Shown: positions 8,056 through 15,011 of the stretch, in pieces | How the letters are laid out: each line of letters begins with the position of its first letter | Numbering within the stretch: position 1 is the stretch's first letter | Assembly: GCA_002453475.1 (NCBI GenBank) | Contig: DKGY01000057.1 | Span: 1 to 15,138, forward strand | Source of the DNA: Clostridium sp. UBA6758 | GTDB taxonomy: Bacteria; Bacillota; Clostridia; Clostridiales; Clostridiaceae | Direction: 5' to 3' | Length of the DNA stretch: 15,138 nucleotides | Position numbers and translations under genes: made by a program | The notes under the pieces: model-generated | Seen by the model: only the letters and a program-made list of their open reading frames with translations | What the model was told of the DNA's origin: nothing | The model's database searches: none

Positions 8056-8150
8056 ATGCAAATGGCATTCACTAACAATAATATAAAAGTGCAAGCTCAA
8101 CATTCTATATAAGATTTGTGATATATTTTGCGAAAGCTCCATCCTAAATA

Positions 8151-8180
8151 TTAGAAATAATGTTATAATATTAGTATAAT
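8151..8180 (+). promoter_or_regulatory. candidate promoter(s) of the AraC-type gene
   Basis: Two overlapping options: an extended -10 TGTTATAAT (8161-8169) with no good -35, or TATAAT (8175-8180) with TTAGAA (8151-8156) at 18 bp. Either gives a leader of about 40-55 bases to the ATG at 8225. Confidence 0.45.
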
Positions 8181-8224
8181 TATTAACAAAAATAAGAATA
8201 AATTATTATGAAGTGGTGGAACAA

Positions 8225-9067
8225 ATGAAAGAGCTATCAGACTTATTTAAACCCATAACTAATAATATAATAAATAAATCAGATACTTATAGAGAAGTTG
8301 AGCCATGTGATACTTTAAAGCCATATATAAGATGCTTTTGGGGAAGTCCAGTGCCTTATAGAAATAAGAAAATAACTAAAGAGGGGGATAGAAACAATAT
8401 TGTGATTCCAGATTGTTGTATGGATATAATTTTTGATATAGATTATAGTAATAATAAAGTGAATAACCTATTTTGTAGTATAAATGATTCTCCTTTTTAT
8501 ACAGAAGAGGTTAAAACCTCAGCGTTGATTTCTACCTTTGGTATCCGATTTAATTTTTGGGCTGTGCATTTATTTACAGATAATCAGTTGCCTAAAAAGT
8601 GTAATGAGTTTGCAATTGTAGACCAATATTTTATAGGTTTAAGAAAAGAAATTGAAGATATAGTTATATATTATCCCAAAATTGAAGAAAGAATATATTA
8701 CATAGAAAAGTTATTGCTTAGAAGATTATTCAATAAGAATTTTAGCAATAAAAATTTATTAAATGGAGTATATTATATTTTAAAATCTAAAGGGGTAACT
8801 ACAATATCAGAGATTAGCAATTATATTTCTATTAGTTCTAGACAGTTGGAACGTATATTTGAAGAATATATTGGAATAACTCCTAAGAAGTGCTGTAGTT
8901 TAGTTAGATATCAAAATATATGGAAAGACATAGCTTTTAAGAGAGATTTTAATCTTAGGAATATTACTTATAGTTATGGTTATTGTGATCAAGCTCATAT
9001 GATAAATGACTTTAAAAAATACCATGGAAACACTCCTATGAAAGCTATAAAAGAGTTAATTAAATAG
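8225..9067 (+). CDS. AraC/XylS-family transcriptional regulator
   Basis: DNA-binding regulator of 280 residues. The N-terminal part opens YREVEPCDTLKPYIRCFWG (22-40), typical of the DUF6597-type ligand domain seen in many AraC-like proteins. The C-terminal AraC domain covers about 178-275: first helix-turn-helix TTISEISNYISISSRQLERIF (192-212), then the second with the family signature YGYCDQAHMINDFKKYHGNTP (251-271), where the A-H-x3-DFKK-x2-G-x-TP core is well kept. Effector is unknown. I prefer the ATG at 8225 over the upstream in-frame GTG codons, because GGTGG (8215-8219) then sits 5 bases away. The gene lies 77 bases before the terpenoid-cyclase-like gene with no terminator between, so it may control or be co-expressed with it. 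Confidence 0.88.
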   Translation: MKELSDLFKPITNNIINKSDTYREVEPCDTLKPYIRCFWGSPVPYRNKKITKEGDRNNIVIPDCCMDIIFDIDYSNNKVNNLFCSINDSPFYTEEVKTSALISTFGIRFNFWAVHLFTDNQLPKKCNEFAIVDQYFIGLRKEIEDIVIYYPKIEERIYYIEKLLLRRLFNKNFSNKNLLNGVYYILKSKGVTTISEISNYISISSRQLERIFEEYIGITPKKCCSLVRYQNIWKDIAFKRDFNLRNITYSYGYCDQAHMINDFKKYHGNTPMKAIKELIK

Positions 9068-9144
9068 AATGTCGCATTTTTACAATACTAAAGGTGCTTA
9101 ATGTATTAACATTAAGTTATGAAATAAAATTTGTGAGGTGTACT

Positions 9145-10059
9145 ATGGAAAAATTAAAGGTAAGTCAATTAAAAAATATAGAGAATCATATATTTAATAA
9201 TGCTAGAGATATTGAAAAAGTAAAATGGAATTATCTTTTTAATAATGGAAGCAAAGAGTCTATAGTATCGGAGCTAATTAAATATCAAAATGAAGATGGT
9301 GGCTTTGGAAAGGGATTAGAGGCAGATATGTTATTACCATCATCAACAAGTATAGCAGCTACTGAGGCTATTTTTATCGCATATGATTATGAGCTTAATT
9401 GTGAAGAGTCTTGGTTTAAAAATTTATTAAATTATTTTGAAAAAACCATTGATGATACACCATCATTTTGGGAGAAGGTTCCAAAGGAAGTAGAAAACTT
9501 TCCCCATGCACCATGGTGGACATACGCTACAGATACAAAATTTACTCCTAACCCTTGTGCTGTTGTTGCTTCAGCTTTTATCAAGTATGGTAATGTTGTT
9601 CAAAAGGAGCTAGGTAATAAAATTGCAGCTAGATGTATAGAGTTTTTAAATAGTAATGAAGAGTGTTCTGACCATGATTGCTATTGCCTACAAAGACTAT
9701 CTATAGTTTTAAAAGAACTAAATTCTAACTTAATTAATGACGCAACTATTAGGGCTATGGAAAGAAGAATATTAGATTGCCTTTGCATAGATGAAAATAA
9801 ATGGATGGAATATTTGCCACAACCTTTGGATTTAGTAACTTCACCTGAGTCACAATGGTATAAGTTAGTTGAACCTTTTGTAGAAAAAAATTTTTCTTTC
9901 TGGATTAATACATTGAAGAAAGAGGGTTTTTGGCAACCTAATTTTTCATGGGGAGTAGATAGTGAAGTAGCTAGAAATGTTACTAAAATTTGGACTTGCT
10001 ACATAGCTGTGAAAAGAGCAAGGATTTTTAAAGATTTTGGGCTAATAAATCTACATTGA
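9145..10059 (+). CDS. prenyltransferase/squalene-cyclase-like alpha-barrel protein, function unknown
   Basis: A 304-residue soluble protein. YQNEDGGFGKGLEAD (47-61) followed by SSTSIAATEAIFIAYD (66-81) is the QW-type repeat of the terpenoid-cyclase/prenyltransferase alpha-alpha barrel fold. Later segments around 245-285 (EGFWQPNFSWG and the following helix) look like another repeat. The acidic DxDD motif of true squalene cyclases is not visible, and there is no signal peptide or isoprenoid pathway neighbour, so cyclase activity should not be assumed. The same fold also serves as binding or protease-inhibitor domains. The ATG at 9145 is chosen over one 17 codons upstream because GTGAGGTG lies just before it. 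A terminator-bearing repeat module follows the stop. Likely co-transcribed with the AraC gene. Confidence 0.75.
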   Translation: MEKLKVSQLKNIENHIFNNARDIEKVKWNYLFNNGSKESIVSELIKYQNEDGGFGKGLEADMLLPSSTSIAATEAIFIAYDYELNCEESWFKNLLNYFEKTIDDTPSFWEKVPKEVENFPHAPWWTYATDTKFTPNPCAVVASAFIKYGNVVQKELGNKIAARCIEFLNSNEECSDHDCYCLQRLSIVLKELNSNLINDATIRAMERRILDCLCIDENKWMEYLPQPLDLVTSPESQWYKLVEPFVEKNFSFWINTLKKEGFWQPNFSWGVDSEVARNVTKIWTCYIAVKRARIFKDFGLINLH

Positions 10060-10092
10060 TTTTAAATTAATATGTAACTAAGCTTTGGATTT

Positions 10093-10159
10093 AATGGTGG
10101 TGTCTCGACTCCATCATTGAAATTCACGAAAACACATTGATATTGGTCAATGTGTTTTT
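10093..10159 (+). repeat. 3' double-hairpin module, copy 1
   Basis: AATGGTGG (10093-10100) pairs with CCATCATT (10111-10118), including one G-U, around a 10-base loop. Then comes GAAATTCACGAAAAC (10119-10133), whose last bases open the terminator stem. The same architecture appears at 13214-13285 and 14725-14828. It starts 33 bases after the stop of the terpenoid-cyclase-like gene. Confidence 0.7.
10129..10159 (+). terminator. intrinsic terminator of the AraC/cyclase-like unit
   Basis: Perfect 12-bp stem AAAACACATTGA (10129-10140) with 10147-10158, 6-base loop, T-run through 10159. Confidence 0.9.
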
Positions 10160-10316
10160 ATATTGTAAAATAATATAATAAATATATATGACAAATTGTA
10201 CTAATTTCTATACACTCTCCTTTAGACTTATTGTTTGTGCAGGATATATTCTTTGATTCGTTATACTTTGGGTAATTATTTCTAATTGTTTGTAAAGTGA
10301 CGTAGTATTAATAAAC

Positions 10317-10345
10317 TTATATTTTTATGATAATATTATTATAAA
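10317..10345 (+). promoter_or_regulatory. weak candidate promoter of proBA
   Basis: TTATAT (10317-10322), 17-bp spacer, TATAAA (10340-10345), about 48 bases before the proB start. The rest of the gap 10161-10316 shows no riboswitch, T-box or operator that I can support. Confidence 0.35.
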
Positions 10346-10392
10346 CGTATTAATTGATAAAATCATTGAAGGAAACTTAAGAGGAGAGAAAA

Positions 10393-11205
10393 ATGAAATA
10401 TCGCGAAAATATCAGAAATTCAAAAAGAATAATTATAAAAATTGGTACATCAACCTTAACCTATGACAATGGAAACATAAACTTAAGAAGAATTGAAAAA
10501 ATAGCCATGTCAATATCTGACTTAATAAATAGTGGAAAAGAAATAATCCTTGTAACATCTGGATCCATAGGTGTTGGAGTAAGTAAAATGAATTTAAAGG
10601 AAAGACCAAAAACTATTAGAGAAAAGCAGGCAGCAGCATCTGTGGGACAAGTAGCACTTATGAATATTTATAGCAAACTATTTGGAGAATATGGCTATTC
10701 AGTAGGCCAAATACTTTTAACAAGAGACATTATAGAATGTGAAAGAAGTAGAAATAATGTTGCAAACACTTTTGAAACCTTGCTAGAAAGCGGAATAATT
10801 CCAATAGTAAATGAAAATGATAGTGTATCTATAGATGAAATTGAAAACGTATCTAGATTTGGAGATAATGACAATCTAGCAGCAATAGTTTCTACTATTG
10901 TGGATGCAAATCTTTTAATAATACTATCAGATATAGATGGTTTCTATGACTCTAATCCAAGAACAAATAAAGATGCAAAGCTTATAAAAGAAGTGAAATC
11001 TATAACGGAAGAAGTACAGAATTTTGCAGAAGGTGCAGGAAGTAATTTAGGTACAGGTGGCATGGAAACTAAAATACATGCAGCCAAGCTTGTAACTGAT
11101 AATGGCACAAATATGATATTAGCAAATGGAAAAGACCCAAGTAGACTTATTGATATATTAAATGGAGACGATGTAGGAACTTTATTTCTGGGAAAAGCAA
11201 GATAA
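10393..11205 (+). CDS. proB: glutamate 5-kinase
   Basis: First step of proline synthesis: phosphorylates L-glutamate with ATP to gamma-glutamyl phosphate, in the cytoplasm. Amino-acid kinase fold with IIKIGTSTL (14-22), VTSGSIGVG (54-62), PIVNENDSV (137-145), RFGDNDNLAA (155-164), SDIDGFYDSNPR (179-190) and GTGGMETK (220-227). The protein is 270 residues: the kinase domain is complete but the C-terminal PUA domain found in the roughly 367-residue E. coli enzyme is absent, as in many Firmicutes. Feedback inhibition by proline acts on the kinase domain, so may remain. ATG follows AGAGGAGAG. proA follows 26 bases after the stop. Confidence 0.97.
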   Translation: MKYRENIRNSKRIIIKIGTSTLTYDNGNINLRRIEKIAMSISDLINSGKEIILVTSGSIGVGVSKMNLKERPKTIREKQAAASVGQVALMNIYSKLFGEYGYSVGQILLTRDIIECERSRNNVANTFETLLESGIIPIVNENDSVSIDEIENVSRFGDNDNLAAIVSTIVDANLLIILSDIDGFYDSNPRTNKDAKLIKEVKSITEEVQNFAEGAGSNLGTGGMETKIHAAKLVTDNGTNMILANGKDPSRLIDILNGDDVGTLFLGKAR

Positions 11206-11231
11206 ACAAAGTATAAAGGGAGTAATTTTAG

Positions 11232-12476
11232 ATGGAAGAGTTAATTTTAAAAGGTAAAAAAGTAAAAGAAGCTGCGTACATATTATCAAATATTTCAACA
11301 AATGAAAAAAACAAAGCTTTAAATGAAATGTCAAAAGCGTTATTAGAAAATGCTAGGGAAATAATAGCAGCAAATAAAATTGACATAGAAAATGCAAAAA
11401 ATAAGGGAACATCAGAAGCAATAATAGATAGGTTGCTTTTAAATGAAGATAGAATCAAAGGGATGAGTGGAGGCCTAACACAAGTAGCAGGACTAGAAGA
11501 CCCTGTAGGTGAAGTAAGTTCAATAGTAACTAGACCAAATGGACTACAAATAGGAAAAAAAAGAGTACCTCTAGGAGTAATAGGAATAATATACGAGGCA
11601 AGACCAAATGTTACCTGTGATGCAGTAGGGCTATGTTTGAAATCAGGCAATGCAACAATACTAAGAGGTGGAAGTGAAGCTATAAACTCCAACAAAAAAA
11701 TAGTACAAGTATTAAAAAAAGCGTTAGAAAAAACTCAGTTACCAGTAGATTGTATCCAATTAATAGAAGATACGAGTAGAGAAACTGTTAAAAATATGAT
11801 GAAGTTAAATGAATATATAGATGTGCTAATACCAAGAGGAGGAGCAGGACTAATAAAATCAGTAGTAGAAAATGCTACAGTACCAGTAATAGAAACTGGA
11901 ACAGGGAACTGCCATGTTTATGTTGATAAAAATAGTGACTTAGAAATGGCAAAACAAATAGTTATAAATGCAAAAACTACTAGACCAGCAGTTTGCAACT
12001 CTGAGGAAAAACTACTTGTTCAAGAAGATATAGCAAAAGAATTTATTACAGTAATAGTAGATGAATTAAGAACAAGAAAAGTAGAAGTTAGAGGAGACAA
12101 AAAATCTATAGAAATAGTAAATGACATAATACTAGCAAGTGAAGAGGACTATTATAAAGAATATTTAGATTATATAATTTGTATAAAGGTAGTAAAAGAT
12201 GTAGATGAAGCTATAACTCATATAAATAAATATGGCTCAGGACACTCTGAAGCTATAGTAACAAATGATTATCAAAATGCTCAAAAATTTCACCAACAAG
12301 TAGATGCAGCAGCAGTTTATGTGAATGCTTCTACTAGATTTACAGATGGAGAGGAATTCGGATTTGGAGCAGAAATAGGCATAAGCACCCAAAAACTACA
12401 TGCAAGAGGTCCGATGGGACTTAAAGAGCTTACTACTAATAAGTATATAATATTTGGAAATGGTCAAATAAGATAA
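11232..12476 (+). CDS. proA: gamma-glutamyl phosphate reductase (glutamate-5-semialdehyde dehydrogenase)
   Basis: Second step of proline synthesis: NADPH-dependent reduction of gamma-glutamyl phosphate to glutamate 5-semialdehyde, which cyclises to pyrroline-5-carboxylate. The 414 residues match the family length. Visible blocks are PLGVIGIIYEARPNVT (113-128), CLKSGNATILRGGSEA (135-150), VLIPRGGAGLI (198-208) and VIETGTGNCHVYVD (219-232). The catalytic cysteine is C255 in RPAVCNSEE. The ATG is preceded by AAGGGAG. ProA and ProB act as a complex that protects the labile acyl phosphate, consistent with their adjacency. No proC is in the window, so the last step is encoded elsewhere. No strong terminator follows. 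Confidence 0.98.
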   Translation: MEELILKGKKVKEAAYILSNISTNEKNKALNEMSKALLENAREIIAANKIDIENAKNKGTSEAIIDRLLLNEDRIKGMSGGLTQVAGLEDPVGEVSSIVTRPNGLQIGKKRVPLGVIGIIYEARPNVTCDAVGLCLKSGNATILRGGSEAINSNKKIVQVLKKALEKTQLPVDCIQLIEDTSRETVKNMMKLNEYIDVLIPRGGAGLIKSVVENATVPVIETGTGNCHVYVDKNSDLEMAKQIVINAKTTRPAVCNSEEKLLVQEDIAKEFITVIVDELRTRKVEVRGDKKSIEIVNDIILASEEDYYKEYLDYIICIKVVKDVDEAITHINKYGSGHSEAIVTNDYQNAQKFHQQVDAAAVYVNASTRFTDGEEFGFGAEIGISTQKLHARGPMGLKELTTNKYIIFGNGQIR

Positions 12477-12668
12477 TAATTTTAGTAAGGACTAGGAAGA
12501 TAATCTGAATATATTTATATATAGATGCAAATAATATAAATATGTTATTTAGAATAGGAAAGGTGTAGAAGGTAGCAATTCCATATATCGCTTGCTGCAT
12601 ACTACTAAAAAATTTATTTATGATATACAAATAGCAATTTACTTACTTTGAGTAAGAGGAGTGATAAC

Positions 12669-13145
12669 ATGAATAATGATTTAAGTATAGATATATTTTT
12701 GGATGAAACCAATACTCCATTTGCACCATATTTTAGCTCGGATGATTTTCACCTAAGCTCTGATTTGGAAGAGTTTATTTTATCAAAGCTACTGAATAGC
12801 AAAAGAAGAGAAGTTGATATATTTATTAAAGGAGAAAATGATTATGATGATAAGTCGTTGAAGACGGCTATAGTAAACACCTTTTCAAACCGCGTGGAAG
12901 AAAATGAATATATTTATCATAGAAATAATACGAAGGCTATTGTTTTGTATGCATTAGGCATCATTGTTGGTTTGATAGGCTTTAGTCTTTCAAGCAGTTA
13001 TACTTATTTCGCAGGTATATTAAGCATAGTGTGTTGGGTATTTATCTGGTCAGGCACAGAAGTTTATTTTTTTGAGAACCGACAAATAAAATCAGATATA
13101 AGGAAGTGTCGAAATATTATTAATGCAAATGTGCATAAAAAATAG
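12669..13145 (+). CDS. uncharacterised two-helix membrane protein
   Basis: I do not recognise a named family. The 158-residue product has a cytoplasmic-looking acidic N-terminal part (1-86), two adjacent membrane helices (about 89-108 and 112-130) forming a hairpin, and a basic tail (136-158), so both ends probably face the same side. RVEENE (75-80) sits just before the helices. The start at 12669 is chosen because AGAGGAG lies 7 bases upstream; an in-frame TTG seven codons earlier lacks such a site. It stands 192 bases after proA and is followed by repeat-module copy 3 with a strong terminator, so it could be the tail of the proBA message or independent. The 192-base gap before it shows one weak hairpin (12574-12599) and no clear promoter. 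Confidence 0.8.
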   Translation: MNNDLSIDIFLDETNTPFAPYFSSDDFHLSSDLEEFILSKLLNSKRREVDIFIKGENDYDDKSLKTAIVNTFSNRVEENEYIYHRNNTKAIVLYALGIIVGLIGFSLSSSYTYFAGILSIVCWVFIWSGTEVYFFENRQIKSDIRKCRNIINANVHKK

Positions 13146-13213
13146 ACACAAAGAATAACGAATTCTGCATAGATTAAAAATATTAATAAGGGCATTAAAT
13201 GAAATAAAAGATA

Positions 13214-13285
13214 TAATGGTGGATTATAAATATCACGCTTCATCACCACCATTAAAACCCTCGACAGAAATGTCGAGGGTTTTTT
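13214..13285 (+). repeat. 3' double-hairpin module, copy 3
   Basis: TAATGGTGG (13214-13222) pairs perfectly with CCACCATTA (13246-13254) around a 23-base loop, running straight into the terminator stem. It shares closing stem and layout with the copies at 10093 and 14725 but lacks the GAARTTCACG linker; TCACG instead occurs inside the loop. Confidence 0.6.
13254..13285 (+). terminator. intrinsic terminator after membrane protein gene
   Basis: Perfect 12-bp stem AAAACCCTCGAC (13254-13265) with 13272-13283, 6-base loop, T-run to 13285. The GC-rich core makes it one of the strongest terminators in the window. Confidence 0.95.
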
Positions 13286-13393
13286 CCTAAGTGTAAATTT
13301 AGAAGTATTTAATTTTATACCAATAAGTGGATACTTTATAAGTCTAACACTAAAAAAATTTAATTCTATAGTTGTCGATTAATGAGGACATCT

Positions 13394-13433
13394 ATACAAT
13401 TATGTTGATATTTAAAATAAATTGTATTATTAT
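13394..13433 (+). promoter_or_regulatory. promoter of the ClC gene with flanking inverted repeat
   Basis: TTGATA (13405-13410), 17-bp spacer, TATTAT (13428-13433); a TATAAT also begins at 13431. ATACAATT (13394-13401) and AATTGTAT (13420-13427) form an inverted repeat around the -35 and spacer, a possible operator. Confidence 0.5.
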
Positions 13434-13462
13434 AATCAATGTAATATTTCTCAAAGGTGGTG

Positions 13463-14701
13463 TTGATTATTAAATCTATTATAAAAAATATTGTATTTTT
13501 CGGTTTTATTATGGGTACAGTTGTTGGTGCTTTTTGTTGGTCATTTATATTTCTTATAAATCTGGCAAGTAATTTTCTGTGGCATGAGCTACCACATATT
13601 ATAAATGTAAGCAATTTTACCATTACTATAATTTTATGCACATTAGGAGGACTAATAATAGGTCTTTGTCAAAAGTTTTTAGGTCCTTATCCAAAAGAAA
13701 TGGAAGAAATAATTCATGAATACAAACTTACAAAAACCATTGACTATAAACATCTACCCCAATATATTGTATGTGCTTTTTTACCACTAATTTTTGGAGG
13801 TAGTATAGGTCCTGAAGCCGGCCTTTTTGGAATGGCAGCTATGTTTTCAACTTTCTTAAGCATAAAAATTAAAAATTCAAATCCTGAATTAAAAGAAGAC
13901 TTTATAAAAACCTCTACTAGTGCTGTACTTACTGCTATTTTTGAAGTACCACTTTTAAGCTCGGTTTCTTATGATAAAGATTCAGTTTATAAACTACAGC
14001 TTTTTTCTAAAAAGCTATTAAATTATCTTACCTATAGCTGTACGGCTTTATCCACTTATCTTATAATAAAATTTTTAAATAATTTAACACATAAAGAAAG
14101 TTTTATTTTTAAATTAGCTCAAAATCATATCTCTAATAAAGATTTGTTGTTTTTTATACCTATTTTAATTCTTTCAATAATAATAGGTCTATCTTTTAAT
14201 TATATAGGTCATTTGATAGAAAGTATTTGTAAAAAAACTAAATTAAATTCAAACCCATTTATTGCTGCCATAATTGGTGGATGTATTTTAGCACTTTTAG
14301 GAGCGTATTTCCCTCTTACCCTTTTTTCTGGTGAACATGCTTTAAAAGAAGTTATTAATAATTATGAAAAATTGGGGATATCTTACTTGCTGCTTATTTC
14401 CTTTCTAAAAATATTAGCTACTAAAATATCTATTAATTTCCGATGGGTTGGTGGCCAAATATTTCCTATAATATTTACATCCTTTTGTATAGCATTTGCT
14501 CTTAGTGGTATATTGAATATTAATTCAACTTATCTTGTAGCTATAATTGCAACTGGAGTAATTACAGTAGTGCTTAGAAAGCCTATTATAGCTGTAATTT
14601 TAATATGTTTATTCTTACCTATGACATATTGGATTTTTGTCATAATATCATCCTTTTTAATAAATTTTATAATTAATAAATTTATATATAAAACATCTTA
14701 G
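13463..14701 (+). CDS. ClC-family chloride channel / H+-Cl- exchanger homologue
   Basis: Integral membrane protein of about 412 residues moving chloride or a related anion. Many hydrophobic helices run the whole length. The family filter motif appears as GGSIGPEAG (near residue 112-120), keeping the glutamate that acts as gate in ClC proteins. The second filter block RWVGGQIFPIIFTS (near 327-340) matches the GGxFxP signature. LFSGEHAL (near 287-294) is also typical of bacterial members. The first motif, GSGIP, is not evident. No C-terminal CBS domains are present. Transporter versus channel and the anion preference cannot be decided. Start is uncertain: TTG at 13463 with AAAGG 5 bases upstream keeps the first helix; GTG codons at 13457 and 13460 lie too close to the site. 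Single gene, ended by module copy 2. Confidence 0.85.
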   Translation: MIIKSIIKNIVFFGFIMGTVVGAFCWSFIFLINLASNFLWHELPHIINVSNFTITIILCTLGGLIIGLCQKFLGPYPKEMEEIIHEYKLTKTIDYKHLPQYIVCAFLPLIFGGSIGPEAGLFGMAAMFSTFLSIKIKNSNPELKEDFIKTSTSAVLTAIFEVPLLSSVSYDKDSVYKLQLFSKKLLNYLTYSCTALSTYLIIKFLNNLTHKESFIFKLAQNHISNKDLLFFIPILILSIIIGLSFNYIGHLIESICKKTKLNSNPFIAAIIGGCILALLGAYFPLTLFSGEHALKEVINNYEKLGISYLLLISFLKILATKISINFRWVGGQIFPIIFTSFCIAFALSGILNINSTYLVAIIATGVITVVLRKPIIAVILICLFLPMTYWIFVIISSFLINFIINKFIYKTS

Positions 14702-14724
14702 TAAATTGTTTTAGCTCACTTTAG

Positions 14725-14828
14725 CAATGGTGAAGGTATTGTAGGATTTTGGTGGATTTCAGAGACCATGATTCGCATCCACCATTGAAGTTCACGAAAA
14801 CTCATATCTTTATGATATGAGTTTTTTT
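14725..14828 (+). repeat. 3' double-hairpin module, copy 2
   Basis: CAATGGTG (14725-14732) can pair with CACCATTG (14780-14787). A rival stem TGGTGGAT (14750-14757) with ATCCACCA (14777-14784) uses the same right arm, so the two are mutually exclusive. GAAGTTCACGAAAAC (14787-14801) follows and leads into the terminator. It differs from copy 1 mainly by a longer insert inside the closing stem. Confidence 0.7.
14797..14828 (+). terminator. intrinsic terminator after the ClC gene
   Basis: Perfect 12-bp stem AAAACTCATATC (14797-14808) with 14814-14825, 5-base loop, T-run to 14828. Confidence 0.92.
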
Positions 14829-14897
14829 AATAAATATAATGTGATGCATTAAAATTCATTAGTTGACTATTAGATAACTAGCTTATGAGCTTAAAAT

Positions 14898-14926
14898 AAG
14901 GTTTTATTCATAAAAAATAAAACCTT
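14898..14926. repeat. perfect hairpin with 11-bp arms upstream of ABC promoter
   Basis: AAGGTTTTATT (14898-14908) and AATAAAACCTT (14916-14926) around a 7-base loop. No T-tract on the + strand. It sits 3 bases from the -35 region of the next promoter, so it could be a protein-binding site or an upstream boundary. Confidence 0.6.
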
Positions 14927-14927
14927 C

Positions 14928-14958
14928 CATTGTACAATGCAATCATGTAATTTATAAT
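14928..14958 (+). promoter_or_regulatory. promoter with operator-like palindrome for ABC transporter gene
   Basis: -35 TTGTAC (14930-14935), 17-bp spacer, -10 TATAAT (14953-14958). The 12-bp perfect palindrome CATTGTACAATG (14928-14939) covers the -35 box, a typical place for a repressor to block polymerase. The repressor is not identified in the window. Transcription would start near 14965, 47 bases before the TTG start. Confidence 0.7.
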
Positions 14959-15011
14959 TATAGTAAAAATAAGTAAAATATATAAGCAAAAAATTTAGGG
15001 AGGATATTAAT

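Larger units (their letters stand above)
7817..8104. repeat. inverted repeat enclosing a 288-bp segment
   Basis: AATGTTGAG (7817-7825) recurs exactly inverted as CTCAACATT (8096-8104). Outside each copy AATCT (7807-7811) and AGATT (8112-8116) are also inverted, and inside TGC/GCA continue the similarity, giving imperfect ends of roughly 25 bp. All three internal hairpins lie between them. This would fit a miniature inverted-repeat element. However, no target-site duplication was evident and AT-rich DNA gives chance matches. Confidence 0.35.
7569..8224. other. gene-free, inverted-repeat-rich region
   Basis: About 650 bases between the divergently oriented M28 and AraC genes. No frame here has a convincing start and ribosome binding site; one 44-codon open stretch (about 7827-7960, + strand) follows a stop codon and matches nothing I recognise. 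The stretch 7760-8120 is full of inverted repeats, listed separately, and slightly richer in GC than its flanks. It could hold a decayed or miniature mobile element, a structured RNA, or regulatory sites for the flanking genes. Confidence 0.6.

Noticed and set aside
10093..10160. T-box-like leader for proB, since GGTGGT followed by a terminator recalls a T-box.
   Set aside because: The conserved T-box sequence and specifier stem are missing, the terminator is over 230 bases before proB, and similar modules follow unrelated genes.
12436..12630. - strand 64-codon frame across the end of proA and the following gap.
   Set aside because: Non-ATG start, no ribosome binding site, overlap with proA and a composition expected of AT-rich antisense sequence.
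13366..13641. - strand 91-codon frame at the 5' end of the ClC gene.
   Set aside because: It overlaps the clear + strand ClC frame and promoter and resembles no protein family.
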